Shown piece after piece: positions 16,798 through 25,528 of a DNA stretch of 43,788 bases. Below the pieces are notes generated by a model. That model saw only the letters and a list, made by a program, of their open reading frames with translations. It searched no databases and was not told the DNA's origin. The stretch's first letter is position 1, and every line of letters starts with the position of its first letter. The translations under genes and the position numbers were made by a program. This DNA is from Methylococcaceae bacterium UBA7658 (lineage in GTDB: Bacteria > Pseudomonadota > Gammaproteobacteria > Methylococcales > Methylomonadaceae): positions 3,225 through 47,012 of the forward strand of contig DLHW01000045.1 of NCBI GenBank assembly GCA_002483425.1, in the 5' to 3' direction.

Positions 16798-19190
16798 GCA
16801 CTAAAATCATCCACCGAAATCGCAGCAAACCGCGCTTTTGCTGCCGTCTCGATTAATCCAAATTCTTCTTGGCTGATAATATGTTTGCCAACCGCCTCGG
16901 TAACCAAGCTCGATAACTCACCTTTAGGCAGCAACTTTTGCTTTTGAGCTAGCCGGATTTTGGCTTCTACCGGGGCGGCCTTAAGCACCGCTTCGAAAGC
17001 GGTTTCTATTCTACCCGTAGGATCTTCTGGATTATGGTTGATGTAGATACCTTGGGTTAAGCGTTCACGCGCAGTTGTACCGGTAGTTAATAACGTGGCA
17101 ATCGGATGGATTAAACTGTCCCTGGCGGGTTTATTCGGTTTGCCGAGCGGAAAAATCAGGCCATAAAGTAAACAAACAACCGGAGGCAGAGGCAATTTTG
17201 TCAGAATATCCGCTAAAGCTTGTTGCGCCCGGTAAATACTTTCTTGGCAAGCCCAGTGCAATAACGGCAGATCGTCTTCATTGCGGTCTTGGTTTTCATG
17301 GTGTTTTAGTACGCAAGAGCACAGATAAAGATTTGCCAAAACATCCGCAAACCGGCCTGAAAGCCGTTCTTTCCGCTTAAGAGCACCGCCTAATGTTAAC
17401 AAAGCGAAGTCGGCAAGCAAGGCAAATCCGGCGCTTAGCCGTGCGATTTGACGGTAATAACGTCTGGTTTCATGGTCGCCAGGTGTCGATAAAAATCGTG
17501 CATCGGTCAACCCTAACCACAGGCAAGCCGCTTTGTTACGAGCAAAAAAACCGATGTGTTGAAAGAAGAGTTTGTCGAATTGCGCAAGATTACCTTCGGC
17601 AATCGCTGCCATTTCTTGTTGCACATAAGGGTGACAGCGGACTGCGCCCTGGCCGAAGATCATCATGGTGCGCGTCAAGATATTCGCGCCTTCTACGGTG
17701 ATACTGACCGGAATCACTTGATAAACCCGGCCCAGGAAATTCCTAGGTCCTAAACAAATGCCGGAGCCGCCTTGGATGTCCATACCGTCGTTCACAACTT
17801 TCCGCATGCGTTCGGTCAGCTCATATTTCAGGATGGCGGAAATGACGGCGGGTTTCTCGCCTTGATCTAAAGCGGCATTGGTCACTTGCCGTGCGGCGTC
17901 GAGGATGTAGGTTTCTCCCGCCATTCTCGCTAAGACTTCTTCAATACCTTCAAATTCGCCGATAGGCAGATTGAACTGCTTGCGGATTCGGGCATAAGCG
18001 CCGGAATTCCGGCAAGCTAATTTCGATGCGCCGACGCTCAGGGCGGGCAGCGAGATGGCGCGTCCGGTCGTTAGACATTGCATGAGCATCTTCCAACCGT
18101 TGCCGGTTTGCGCCGCCCCGCCGATAATCCAGTCCATTGGGATGAAAACATCCTTGCCCCAATTCGGGCCGTTTTGAAAGGCGGAATCCAAAGGAAAATG
18201 CCGCTTGCCGATGGAAACGCCCGGCGTGTTCGTTGGGATGAGGGCAGCGGTAATGCCGATGTATTCTTTGTCGCCCAGTAAATGATCGGGATCGTAAAGC
18301 TTAAACGCAAGTCCTAATACCGTGGCTATCGGCCCCAGGGTGATGTAACGTTTTTCCCAATTGAGCCGAATGCCTAATACCTTCTCTTGGCCTTTAAGAT
18401 TGCCATAGCACACGATACCTGTATCCGGCATAGCGCCCGCATCGCTGCCAGCCTGTGGCCCAGTCAATGCAAATGCGGGTATTTCTTCGCCGTTAGCCAA
18501 GCGCGGCAGATAGTAGTTTTTTTGCTCTTCCGTGCCGTAATTCAGCAACAATTTTGCTGGTCCCAACGAATTAGGCACCATAACCGTGACCGCCGCCGTA
18601 CTGCTGCGGCTGGAAATTTTCATGACGATTTCCGAATGAGCGGATTCGGAAAACTCAAGCCCACCGTATTTTTTAGGGATCATCATGCCGCAGAATTTTT
18701 GCTGTTTGATGTAATCCCAAACTTCCTTGGGCAAGTCCATTCGATTATGCGTAATATCCCAGTCGTTCAACATACCGCAAAGCGTTTCCACCGGACCGTC
18801 GAGAAAGGCTTGTTCTTCTTGCGAAAATTTAGCTGTCGGTAGATTTTGTAAGACAGCCCAATTCGGATTGCCGGAAAACAATTCCGCATCCCACCAGGTA
18901 TTGCCCGCTTCCAAGGCTTCCCGCTCGGTTTGCGACATGGCGGGTAATGCAGCTTTCATGAGTTTAAAAACCCAGCGGCTGATAAGCCATTGCCGGATGG
19001 TGATTACATTTAAAGGGATGAAAACCATCAAATAGGTCATCCACAAGCTGAGATTGCTCGACGATGAAGCGCCATTCACCAGTAAATAAGCGGCCAACAA
19101 TGCCGCGATAGCGAGAGTAGCCCAGTTTATTGAGGCTTTACGATAAGCCAATATACCGGTAAGGATAATAAGTGCGAACAACCAGAGCAT
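16785..19190 (-). CDS. fadE: Acyl-CoA dehydrogenase, FadE type
   Basis: FAD-dependent enzyme for the first step of fatty-acid beta-oxidation (acyl-CoA to trans-2-enoyl-CoA). 801 residues (E. coli FadE is 814). Hydrophobic segments near residues 1-16, 22-40 and 48-66 suggest membrane attachment, as in FadE. The dehydrogenase core follows, with KYGGLEFSESAHSEIVMKIS, AFALTGPQAGSDAGAMPDTG and the helical domain with GGSGICLGPRNFLGRVYQVI and SITVEGANILTRTMMIFGQG. The last codons overlap a repeat terminus. It lies downstream of fadA-fadB and the small zinc-finger gene on the same strand. Confidence 0.93.
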   Translation of the reverse strand: MLWLFALIILTGILAYRKASINWATLAIAALLAAYLLVNGASSSSNLSLWMTYLMVFIPLNVITIRQWLISRWVFKLMKAALPAMSQTEREALEAGNTWWDAELFSGNPNWAVLQNLPTAKFSQEEQAFLDGPVETLCGMLNDWDITHNRMDLPKEVWDYIKQQKFCGMMIPKKYGGLEFSESAHSEIVMKISSRSSTAAVTVMVPNSLGPAKLLLNYGTEEQKNYYLPRLANGEEIPAFALTGPQAGSDAGAMPDTGIVCYGNLKGQEKVLGIRLNWEKRYITLGPIATVLGLAFKLYDPDHLLGDKEYIGITAALIPTNTPGVSIGKRHFPLDSAFQNGPNWGKDVFIPMDWIIGGAAQTGNGWKMLMQCLTTGRAISLPALSVGASKLACRNSGAYARIRKQFNLPIGEFEGIEEVLARMAGETYILDAARQVTNAALDQGEKPAVISAILKYELTERMRKVVNDGMDIQGGSGICLGPRNFLGRVYQVIPVSITVEGANILTRTMMIFGQGAVRCHPYVQQEMAAIAEGNLAQFDKLFFQHIGFFARNKAACLWLGLTDARFLSTPGDHETRRYYRQIARLSAGFALLADFALLTLGGALKRKERLSGRFADVLANLYLCSCVLKHHENQDRNEDDLPLLHWACQESIYRAQQALADILTKLPLPPVVCLLYGLIFPLGKPNKPARDSLIHPIATLLTTGTTARERLTQGIYINHNPEDPTGRIETAFEAVLKAAPVEAKIRLAQKQKLLPKGELSSLVTEAVGKHIISQEEFGLIETAAKARFAAISVDDFSAKEI

Positions 19191-19227
19191 GTTGTACTCC
19201 TAACATTTGGTCAAGATCAAGGATGGA

Positions 19228-19367
19228 CAATTAAGGAATCTTGAATATGTCCTTCGACAAGCTCAGGACGAACGGCAAAATGTCGATTCCGTTCGTGCCT
19301 ACAGGTCGTAAATGGTGAGCCTGCCGAACCATCTACGGAATCAAGCTATTCAGAGTTTTCTTAATTG
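19228..19367. repeat. MITE-like element with REP core between the zinc-finger gene and fadE
   Basis: Imperfect terminal inverted repeats of about 20 bases: CAATTAAGGAATCTTGAATA at 19228-19247, and TATTCAGAG...CTTAATTG at 19347-19367. Inside are CCTTCGACAAGCTCAGGACG (19251) with GAACGG following, and a second related word GGTGAGCCTGCCGAACCAT near 19314. The total is 140 bases, with no coding capacity. The right end abuts the stop codon of the small zinc-finger gene. Confidence 0.65.
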
Positions 19368-19368
19368 C

Positions 19369-19608
19369 TTATTCGTCTAACAAATCCCCACAATTTTTAA
19401 TACATTCGTTGCAGATAAATACTTTATTTATTTCAGAAACGATCATTCTCTTAACGTCATTGATTGATTTTCCGCAAAAAGAACAATTTTGAATTTTCTT
19501 TTTCGTTGCTTTAAGTTTTTTCAATGCGTTTTCTTCAATCTCTTGAATTCGTTTTCTTGTTACGTCAAATTGACGGCCAATATCATCGAGATTGTTATCA
19601 TCGCTCAT
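19369..19608 (-). CDS. Small sigma-70-region-4 / ClpX-type zinc-finger hybrid protein
   Basis: 79 residues in two parts. Residues 6-33 (LDDIGRQFDVTRKRIQEIEE, then NALKKLK) closely follow the helix-turn-helix end of sigma-70 region 4.2 (EVGKQFDVTRERIRQIEAKA in RpoD), which contacts the -35 box. Residues 42-76 follow the ClpX N-terminal zinc-binding domain (CSFCGKSINDVKRMI, later FICNECIKNCGDLL), with C42, C45, C66 and C69 as ligands; the spacing between Cys pairs is 20, against 18 in ClpX. No ATPase is attached. The gene is AT-rich relative to its neighbours, sits between fadB and fadE on the same strand, and has only a weak Shine-Dalgarno. A regulator or ClpXP/RNA-polymerase adaptor is possible; function unknown. 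Confidence 0.75.
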   Translation of the reverse strand: MSDDNNLDDIGRQFDVTRKRIQEIEENALKKLKATKKKIQNCSFCGKSINDVKRMIVSEINKVFICNECIKNCGDLLDE

Positions 19609-19666
19609 AAAAACTTAATTGTTGAGTAGAAAGTGGTATTGTTTGCGCATTATTAATACGTGATTT

Positions 19667-21979
19667 TTAATTACGTAACGGCTTCCCCGTCTTCAACATA
19701 TGATCCAACCGCGCCAATGTGCCCGGCTGTTTAACCAGCGTAAGAAAGGCTTCCAATTCCAGAGCTAATATGTTGTCTTCTGTCAGCGGTGCAGTGAAAT
19801 CACTCTCACCGCCACTTAAAACATGGGTAAGTTGACCGGAAACGATCACATCATAGTCTGTGGCTTTACCTATAAGATGGAAGGCTTTGATGCCCATGTC
19901 CAACAATACCTTGGCGGTTTTACCCGGCATTGGATAGAGATAAGGTTTAGGCGGGGCGTAGTCTTTGGATAAAGCCAATGCTTTGGTTTTGGCATCGGCT
20001 AAGAGCCGGTCCTTATTCATAGTGATGCTGTCGTTGGTACCTAGATAAAGTAGTTCTTTGGCGTCAAAAGCCGATTTCGACACGCTCGCCAAACCGATGG
20101 TTTGGAAGGCTTTAACTACCGGCGGTATCGGCCCACCGGGGCGTTTTAATTGCAGACAACGGCGCAGATATTCCTTACAGCCGCCCCAGCCGGGAATCAA
20201 GCCGACACCGACTTCCACTAAACCCATATAAAGTTCGGCATGGGCTTGGACGGCATCGCAGTGCAATAAAATCTCGCAGCCGCCACCCAAGGCCAATCCA
20301 GACGGTGCGCCTACGACCGGGAATGGCGCGTACTTTAGGTTTTTGTAGGTTTGCTGGCCTTGCTTGATTAAGTCTGCAACTGCGTCCCAGTTTTGGTCAT
20401 GGATGGCTTTCATCAACAACCCGAGATTCGCGCCCGCCGAAAAATTTTCACCATTGTTATGGATAACCAGTGCCTTGAATTCGGCTTGTACCTTGTCGAT
20501 ACTCTGGTTAATCAACGCCATGATGTTCATATCCAGCGTGTTCATCTTGCTGTGAAATTCCAGGCAGGCGGCGCCGCCGCTAATGTCCCACAGGGAAGCG
20601 GAAGGATTATGTAGAATGGGCTTGCTTTGTTGCTTGATGTCGGACAATAACAACACTCCTTCAGCGCGTTTGACCGGACGGTATGCGCCGCTGACATCGG
20701 CGTATTCCAGTTTGCCGGAAACCGTTGAGTACAGGCTTTCTTTATTCAACAACCAGGCCGGAACCGGTCGTTTTTCACTTTTGAGTATTTCGACAAACCA
20801 CGGCAAACCGATTTGATCCAGCAATTCGAAGGGACCATATCTCCAGTTGTAGCCGTCGCGCATGGCGGCATCGACACCGGTAATGTCGTCACAAATTTCC
20901 GGGATAAGGCTTGCTGCATAACACAAAGTATTCGAGATCACCCGCCAGGCATATTGGGCAACCGGATGCGGATGAGAAAATAAGGCTTTAAGCCCGGCTT
21001 TCCGTGCCTCCTGAATTTCTTTTAAATCCGGCTTGACGCTGATCGCATAGACGCCGGATTGAAGATTAACGGATTCCTTAATCTTCTTACCTTCGATTTT
21101 ATTAAGGCGATAAAACCCGCCTTTGCCTTTGCGCCCTGTGTAGCCACCGACGATCAAAGTTTGCAAGATATCGGGCAGACGGTTAACTTCATGGAATGCA
21201 TCGTTCGGCGGTAAAGCGAGTTTCATGCCATACAAGATCGGCGGAATTAAATCCAAACCGACTAAGTCGAGCAGACCGAATATGCCGGTTTTAGGAATGC
21301 CGAACGGTTGCATAATCGCATCAGCTTGTTCGACGGTAATTTTATTGTCGATGGCGTCCAGCAAGCCGTAGAGTAGCCAGTAAATACCGATGCGGTTGCC
21401 TATGAAACCGGGCGTGTCTTTGCAGACGACGCAATTTTTACCGAGTTTTATGTCGGCAAATTCGTTAACCGCCAGTATTATCTCAGGATCGGTTTTACGA
21501 CCGGGTATCAATTCCAGCAACCGCATGTAACGGGGTGGATTAAAAAAATGTGTAATCATGAACCGGCGCTTGAAACTGTCCGGCATGTCTTTGGTTAACA
21601 AAGCCAGGGGTAACGTCGAGGTATTGGAGGAAATCAGGCAATCGGCTTTACACACCGCATCCAGCTTTTGATATAAAGCTTGTTTGATTTGCAGATTTTC
21701 TACGACCGCCTCAATGACCCAGTCAGCATCTTTAAGCCAATCCAGATGGTCGTCAATATTGCCGGTGGTGATGAGCTTGGCGTTGTTTTTATCCATAAAC
21801 GGCGCAGGATCGGCTTCCAACAGTTTTTTAACCGCGCCTTCGGCAATCACGTTGCGGTTGTTGCCGTCTTTGGGGACGATGTCGAGCAAAGTGACCGGAA
21901 CCCCGGCATTAGTAATATGCGCGGCAATGCTGGCACCCATGACGCCCGCGCCGATAACGCCTACTTTTTGAATGTTCAT
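19667..21979 (-). CDS. 3-hydroxyacyl-CoA dehydrogenase / enoyl-CoA hydratase (HAD-first FadB homologue)
   Basis: Bifunctional beta-oxidation enzyme (hydration of enoyl-CoA and oxidation of 3-hydroxyacyl-CoA). The chosen ATG at 21979 has GGAGG seven bases upstream and overlaps the fadA stop by one base; the frame runs on upstream to 22027 inside fadA, giving residues not found in the family. About 770 residues. The order is dehydrogenase first (VGVIGAGVMGASIAAHI Rossmann loop, then MITHFFNPPRYMRLLELIPG with the catalytic His) and crotonase domain last (NFSAGANLGLL oxyanion region; GLVEVGVGLIPGWGGCKEYL with the catalytic Glu). This is the reverse of E. coli FadB/FadJ and similar to Bacillus FadN-type proteins. 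Confidence 0.9.
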   Translation of the reverse strand: MNIQKVGVIGAGVMGASIAAHITNAGVPVTLLDIVPKDGNNRNVIAEGAVKKLLEADPAPFMDKNNAKLITTGNIDDHLDWLKDADWVIEAVVENLQIKQALYQKLDAVCKADCLISSNTSTLPLALLTKDMPDSFKRRFMITHFFNPPRYMRLLELIPGRKTDPEIILAVNEFADIKLGKNCVVCKDTPGFIGNRIGIYWLLYGLLDAIDNKITVEQADAIMQPFGIPKTGIFGLLDLVGLDLIPPILYGMKLALPPNDAFHEVNRLPDILQTLIVGGYTGRKGKGGFYRLNKIEGKKIKESVNLQSGVYAISVKPDLKEIQEARKAGLKALFSHPHPVAQYAWRVISNTLCYAASLIPEICDDITGVDAAMRDGYNWRYGPFELLDQIGLPWFVEILKSEKRPVPAWLLNKESLYSTVSGKLEYADVSGAYRPVKRAEGVLLLSDIKQQSKPILHNPSASLWDISGGAACLEFHSKMNTLDMNIMALINQSIDKVQAEFKALVIHNNGENFSAGANLGLLMKAIHDQNWDAVADLIKQGQQTYKNLKYAPFPVVGAPSGLALGGGCEILLHCDAVQAHAELYMGLVEVGVGLIPGWGGCKEYLRRCLQLKRPGGPIPPVVKAFQTIGLASVSKSAFDAKELLYLGTNDSITMNKDRLLADAKTKALALSKDYAPPKPYLYPMPGKTAKVLLDMGIKAFHLIGKATDYDVIVSGQLTHVLSGGESDFTAPLTEDNILALELEAFLTLVKQPGTLARLDHMLKTGKPLRN

Positions 21980-23115
21980 CACACCGCCTCCAGAATCGTG
22001 GCGATGCCTTGACCTCCGCCGATACATTGAGTTGCTAGCGCGTAACGTTTATTTTCCCGCCTTAAAAGACTGGCCGCCTTGCCGGTAATCCGTGCGCCGG
22101 TTGCACCTAAAGGATGACCTAGAGCAATAGCGCCGCCGTCGATATTAAGTTTTTCCGGCGGGATTGCAAGTTCCTTCAGCACCGCTAAGGATTGGGCGGA
22201 AAAGGCTTCATTTAACTCAACGATATCGATGTCGGCTAAGGTTAAGTTCGCTCGAGTTAATGCCTTATGCGTTGCAGAGACGGGACCTATGCCCATGATT
22301 TCCGGTGCGCAACCGGACACGGCGTGGGAAAGGATGCGCGCCAATTTAGGCAGCTTATGCTTATCGGCATAATCCTCGCTGCATACTAATACGGCGGCGG
22401 CTCCGTCGGTCAAGGGCGAGGACGTGCCTGCCGTTACCGTGCCGGCGGCTTGGAAGGCCGGGCTTAATCCTGCTAGCCCTTCCGCCGTTGAATCGGGACG
22501 CAAGCAGCCATCCTTGTCTACTGTGCCGTATTTACCGGTAACCGGAATGATTTCATCGTCGAAACAACCGCTTTGTTGTGCGGCGTACGCCTTCTTTTGG
22601 CTTGCCAACGCGAAAATTTCTTGTTCTTTTCGGCTGATTTGGTATTTGACCGCCAAATTTTCCGCCGTATCGCCCATACCGATATACGCTTGCGGGAACA
22701 CTTCGTACAAAGCGGGATTGGGCATATTGTTATAGCCACCCATCGGAATGCGGCTCATGGATTCGAGACCGGCGCAAATAAAGACTTCGCCAGCATTCAT
22801 CTGGATAGCGCCCACCGCGATGTGGATAGCTTGCATGGAGGAGCCGCAGAAACGGTTTAACGTCATTCCTGCTATGGTGTTAGGCAATCCGGCCAGAAAA
22901 ACTACCAAGCGTGCGACATTAAGGCCTTGTTCACCCTCCGGGAAAGCACAGCCTAGGATAAGATCTTCGATGTCTTCAGGATTAACCCCTGTTTTCCCGG
23001 CTAAACCTTTGACGACTTGGGCGGCAATATCGTCCGGCCTGATTTTCGCTAAACTGCCTTTTTGAGCCGGTGTAAAGGGGGAACGGCAATATCCGGCAAT
23101 AACAACGTTTTTCAT
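21979..23115 (-). CDS. fadA: Acetyl-CoA acyltransferase (3-ketoacyl-CoA thiolase)
   Basis: Thiolase that completes beta-oxidation by releasing acetyl-CoA. 378 residues. The nucleophilic Cys is C90 in LNRFCGSSMQAI; the general-acid/base residues are His in GGAIALGHPLGATG (about 334) and Cys in ALATQCIGGGQG (about 364). Start ATG 23115 is preceded by AGGAG at good spacing. Its stop overlaps the start of the downstream fadB-type gene by one base, so the two are translationally coupled. A 9-base inverted repeat lies just upstream. The gene symbol is by homology; the subunit partner is the HAD-first protein. Confidence 0.92.
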   Translation of the reverse strand: MKNVVIAGYCRSPFTPAQKGSLAKIRPDDIAAQVVKGLAGKTGVNPEDIEDLILGCAFPEGEQGLNVARLVVFLAGLPNTIAGMTLNRFCGSSMQAIHIAVGAIQMNAGEVFICAGLESMSRIPMGGYNNMPNPALYEVFPQAYIGMGDTAENLAVKYQISRKEQEIFALASQKKAYAAQQSGCFDDEIIPVTGKYGTVDKDGCLRPDSTAEGLAGLSPAFQAAGTVTAGTSSPLTDGAAAVLVCSEDYADKHKLPKLARILSHAVSGCAPEIMGIGPVSATHKALTRANLTLADIDIVELNEAFSAQSLAVLKELAIPPEKLNIDGGAIALGHPLGATGARITGKAASLLRRENKRYALATQCIGGGQGIATILEAV

Positions 23116-23150
23116 TTTTTTCTCCTGTTATACCTCATTACCATCGATAA

Positions 23151-23182
23151 AGATTAGAATCATAATTCCCGGTTTCTAATCT
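23151..23182. promoter_or_regulatory. Inverted repeat upstream of fadA
   Basis: AGATTAGAA (23151-23159) and TTCTAATCT (23174-23182) are perfect 9-base inverted arms separated by 14 bases. It lies between the stop of the acyltransferase/hydrolase gene and the fadA start, about 36 bases from the latter. It could be an operator for fad control or a weak hairpin attenuating read-through. It does not match the known FadR or PsrA consensus. Confidence 0.4.
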
Positions 23183-23194
23183 CTATTTTGGGTG

Positions 23195-25528
23195 TTACGA
23201 TTGGTCGATTAGACTTCTTTCGTCATTAATTGTTTCATTCATACGTTTTTTCATGAAGTCGTCAATTTTTTCCCAGGTGCCGCCGATGTTTTCCATCAGG
23301 ATACCGTGCCGCTGGGAGTCGATAATCTCTAGTTTTTTATTAGCGCATGTCAGTTTATCCATGACTTCGTTGGCGCTTTTAACCGAAACCACCGGATCGT
23401 TATTGCCTTGCAACAAAAATACCGGGACTTTGCATTTAGGTAAAAATACGTCCATTTCCGCAATCAATAAGCGCAGTTCGTATAAGCTTTTAACCGGTAC
23501 GTTTTTATAATTAATCTTTGGATGCTCGCTTTTGTTTTCCATGAACGGTTTCACGCCCTCATAGGCGGATAACCAATCTACTAATTTATTGGTGCCGTGG
23601 ATTAAAGGCACCAGCATGAAGGCCGGATTAACGAATTTAACCGGAACCGCGATAGCGATAATGCCAATCAGTTCGGGAAAATTTTCGGAAGCCAGTTTTA
23701 AACCTAAAGCGCCGCCGGAAGAAAAACCGGTCACGAAAATATGTTTACAGTGTGCTTTGAGTATATTGAAACCTCTCACAACCGACCGGTACCAGTCGTG
23801 TCTGGATTGTTCCTGTAATGCATAAGGCGAAGACCCGTGCCCTTTTAACCGGACGCCCATCACGGTGAAGCCTTGTTGTATGAGAGAATTGCCGTAACCT
23901 CGGATTTCGGCTGGATTGGCGAGCAGGCCGTGGATTAACAATACGCCGAAACCGTTGTCTTCATGCGGTTCCAGAAAAAATGGCGTGGGATCTTCGGTGG
24001 CGGTTTCGTTTTGATTAATGTCTTGATGAAGCGGTTTGTTGTAAGCATGAGTTTCCCACATCAAATCCCGGCATTCGTCTTCGAAATGCCAAGCAGCTAA
24101 TTCCTGTTGATCGATCGTATCGTATTCGCTTAACGCTTTTAACAAAGTTTCTTTGACGATTGTCATCGGTTTGACTTCGTTTTCATAGACGGCGATGATA
24201 TTTTCCAAACGGATACTGTCGACATCGTGGTCTTCCAGCAACTTTGGCAATAAATGGTAACGAGTTTTGTATTCGGTTATCAGACCGCAGTTTTTGGCTT
24301 CGGTTATGAAGCTCTCGAACCGGGTGTTGGTGCCGGTAATCAACTCGCTATAATCGACAGGATTCAACAAACTGCGGTGTAAATTGATCTGACTGGTGTT
24401 TTGCAGTTCTTTGACGGCGATATAAAGTGTTGTGAAAAATTTTTGCCGTTCGATTTGAAGTTGCCCGTGCCTAATCAAATACATGATTAAAGTCGACGCT
24501 AAATGGCTTAAATTGATGGTGACGTTTAAATAGATTTCCTCCATGTAACGATCGCGCGTGGCATTAGCGGCTTCTTTAAAATAGTACCCTAAACAACGTT
24601 GTTCCCAATTAAGCGGGTTGGCTTGTAAGTTAAAAATATCGTCTACCGATTTGACGCCGGCAATCACCTTTCTCAGTAAGTAGTTGCTCCAGAAATAGCG
24701 CAGTTCGAAAGGTTCGATGGGTTTACCCATCCGGATATCCATATCGGTATTTTTAAGAATAATGTTGCCTTCGATCAGGAGTTCTTCAGTTTGCCGCAAA
24801 CTTAAGCTATCGGTAAAAAACTCGACTGCTTTCAAGAGCAAGTTTTCGGAGGTGCGGATAGGATAAAACGTTATATTAGCCGGAATGATTAATGTGTGTT
24901 TAAGCGCGGAGGTCAGCAGCTGATCGAGGCTGTCGAGATGAAGCTGCTCTTTCCACCAAACTAATTGATCGTGGTCTTTGTTTTGATAGGCTTCCCGGAT
25001 GATGATCTTAATCGATTCAATACCCTGCGCTAAAACGGCGGCGCCGGTATGTTGTTTCCGGCGTTGTCCGGTCATGCGAGAATAAATGCCGTAATTACCC
25101 TTATCGTCGATGACGCGGTGATCCTTGATCATACTCCCTTCGGGAAAAATCACGACTTTTCTACCGCGTAAAATCTGGGCTGTTAACAGTGAAAACAGAC
25201 GGTCGTGATCGTGCGGAAATACCCCGACATTTTCCAGGTATTTTGCGAGTACGCTGTCTTGCTTAAAAAATTCGCCGGAAGCGATAGCGCAACTGTAAGC
25301 GCCAGTTTGTTCGTAAATTAAAAATTGCGGAATGAATGTTTCAAAACGGGAGAAATGATTGAAAAGAAAAATATCGCCCTGTAGCACCTGATAGTCGGCG
25401 TGTAGTTTCAATTTCACGCTGAGCATTTTGCGCACGGTGTCAAAAACCCGGACCGACCGGTTGTAAAGCGTTTTATCGATATCGCTCCAATTTTCTGAAT
25501 AATATTTAGGTGCGGGAGTTTTAATCAT
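23195..25528 (-). CDS. Fused PlsC-like acyltransferase and alpha/beta-hydrolase
   Basis: 777 residues with two enzyme parts. The N-terminal part is PlsC-like: LFNHFSRFETF (H58, E63; HX4E form) and VVIFPEGSMIKDHR (about 120-133), followed by a long helical region that resembles the body of glycerol-3-phosphate acyltransferases. The C-terminal part, from about residue 525, is an alpha/beta-hydrolase of monoacylglycerol-lipase type: LLIHGLLANPAE (oxyanion HG), nucleophile GFSSGG (about 601), Asp in NNDPVV (about 709) and His in QRHGIL (about 738). The triad looks complete. The gene overlaps mlaA by eight bases, and fadA follows. A role in remodelling or hydrolysing membrane or storage lipid is inferred. 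Confidence 0.82.
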   Translation of the reverse strand: MIKTPAPKYYSENWSDIDKTLYNRSVRVFDTVRKMLSVKLKLHADYQVLQGDIFLFNHFSRFETFIPQFLIYEQTGAYSCAIASGEFFKQDSVLAKYLENVGVFPHDHDRLFSLLTAQILRGRKVVIFPEGSMIKDHRVIDDKGNYGIYSRMTGQRRKQHTGAAVLAQGIESIKIIIREAYQNKDHDQLVWWKEQLHLDSLDQLLTSALKHTLIIPANITFYPIRTSENLLLKAVEFFTDSLSLRQTEELLIEGNIILKNTDMDIRMGKPIEPFELRYFWSNYLLRKVIAGVKSVDDIFNLQANPLNWEQRCLGYYFKEAANATRDRYMEEIYLNVTINLSHLASTLIMYLIRHGQLQIERQKFFTTLYIAVKELQNTSQINLHRSLLNPVDYSELITGTNTRFESFITEAKNCGLITEYKTRYHLLPKLLEDHDVDSIRLENIIAVYENEVKPMTIVKETLLKALSEYDTIDQQELAAWHFEDECRDLMWETHAYNKPLHQDINQNETATEDPTPFFLEPHEDNGFGVLLIHGLLANPAEIRGYGNSLIQQGFTVMGVRLKGHGSSPYALQEQSRHDWYRSVVRGFNILKAHCKHIFVTGFSSGGALGLKLASENFPELIGIIAIAVPVKFVNPAFMLVPLIHGTNKLVDWLSAYEGVKPFMENKSEHPKINYKNVPVKSLYELRLLIAEMDVFLPKCKVPVFLLQGNNDPVVSVKSANEVMDKLTCANKKLEIIDSQRHGILMENIGGTWEKIDDFMKKRMNETINDERSLIDQS

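Noticed and set aside
18387..18842. 151-codon plus-strand open frame opposite fadE
   Set aside because: Antisense to a strongly conserved enzyme; composition reflects the codon pattern of the opposite strand.
21980..22027. Upstream extension of the fadB-type frame (16 residues, Arg/His/Ser-rich)
   Set aside because: It is inside fadA, absent from the family, and the ATG at 21979 has an ideal GGAGG.
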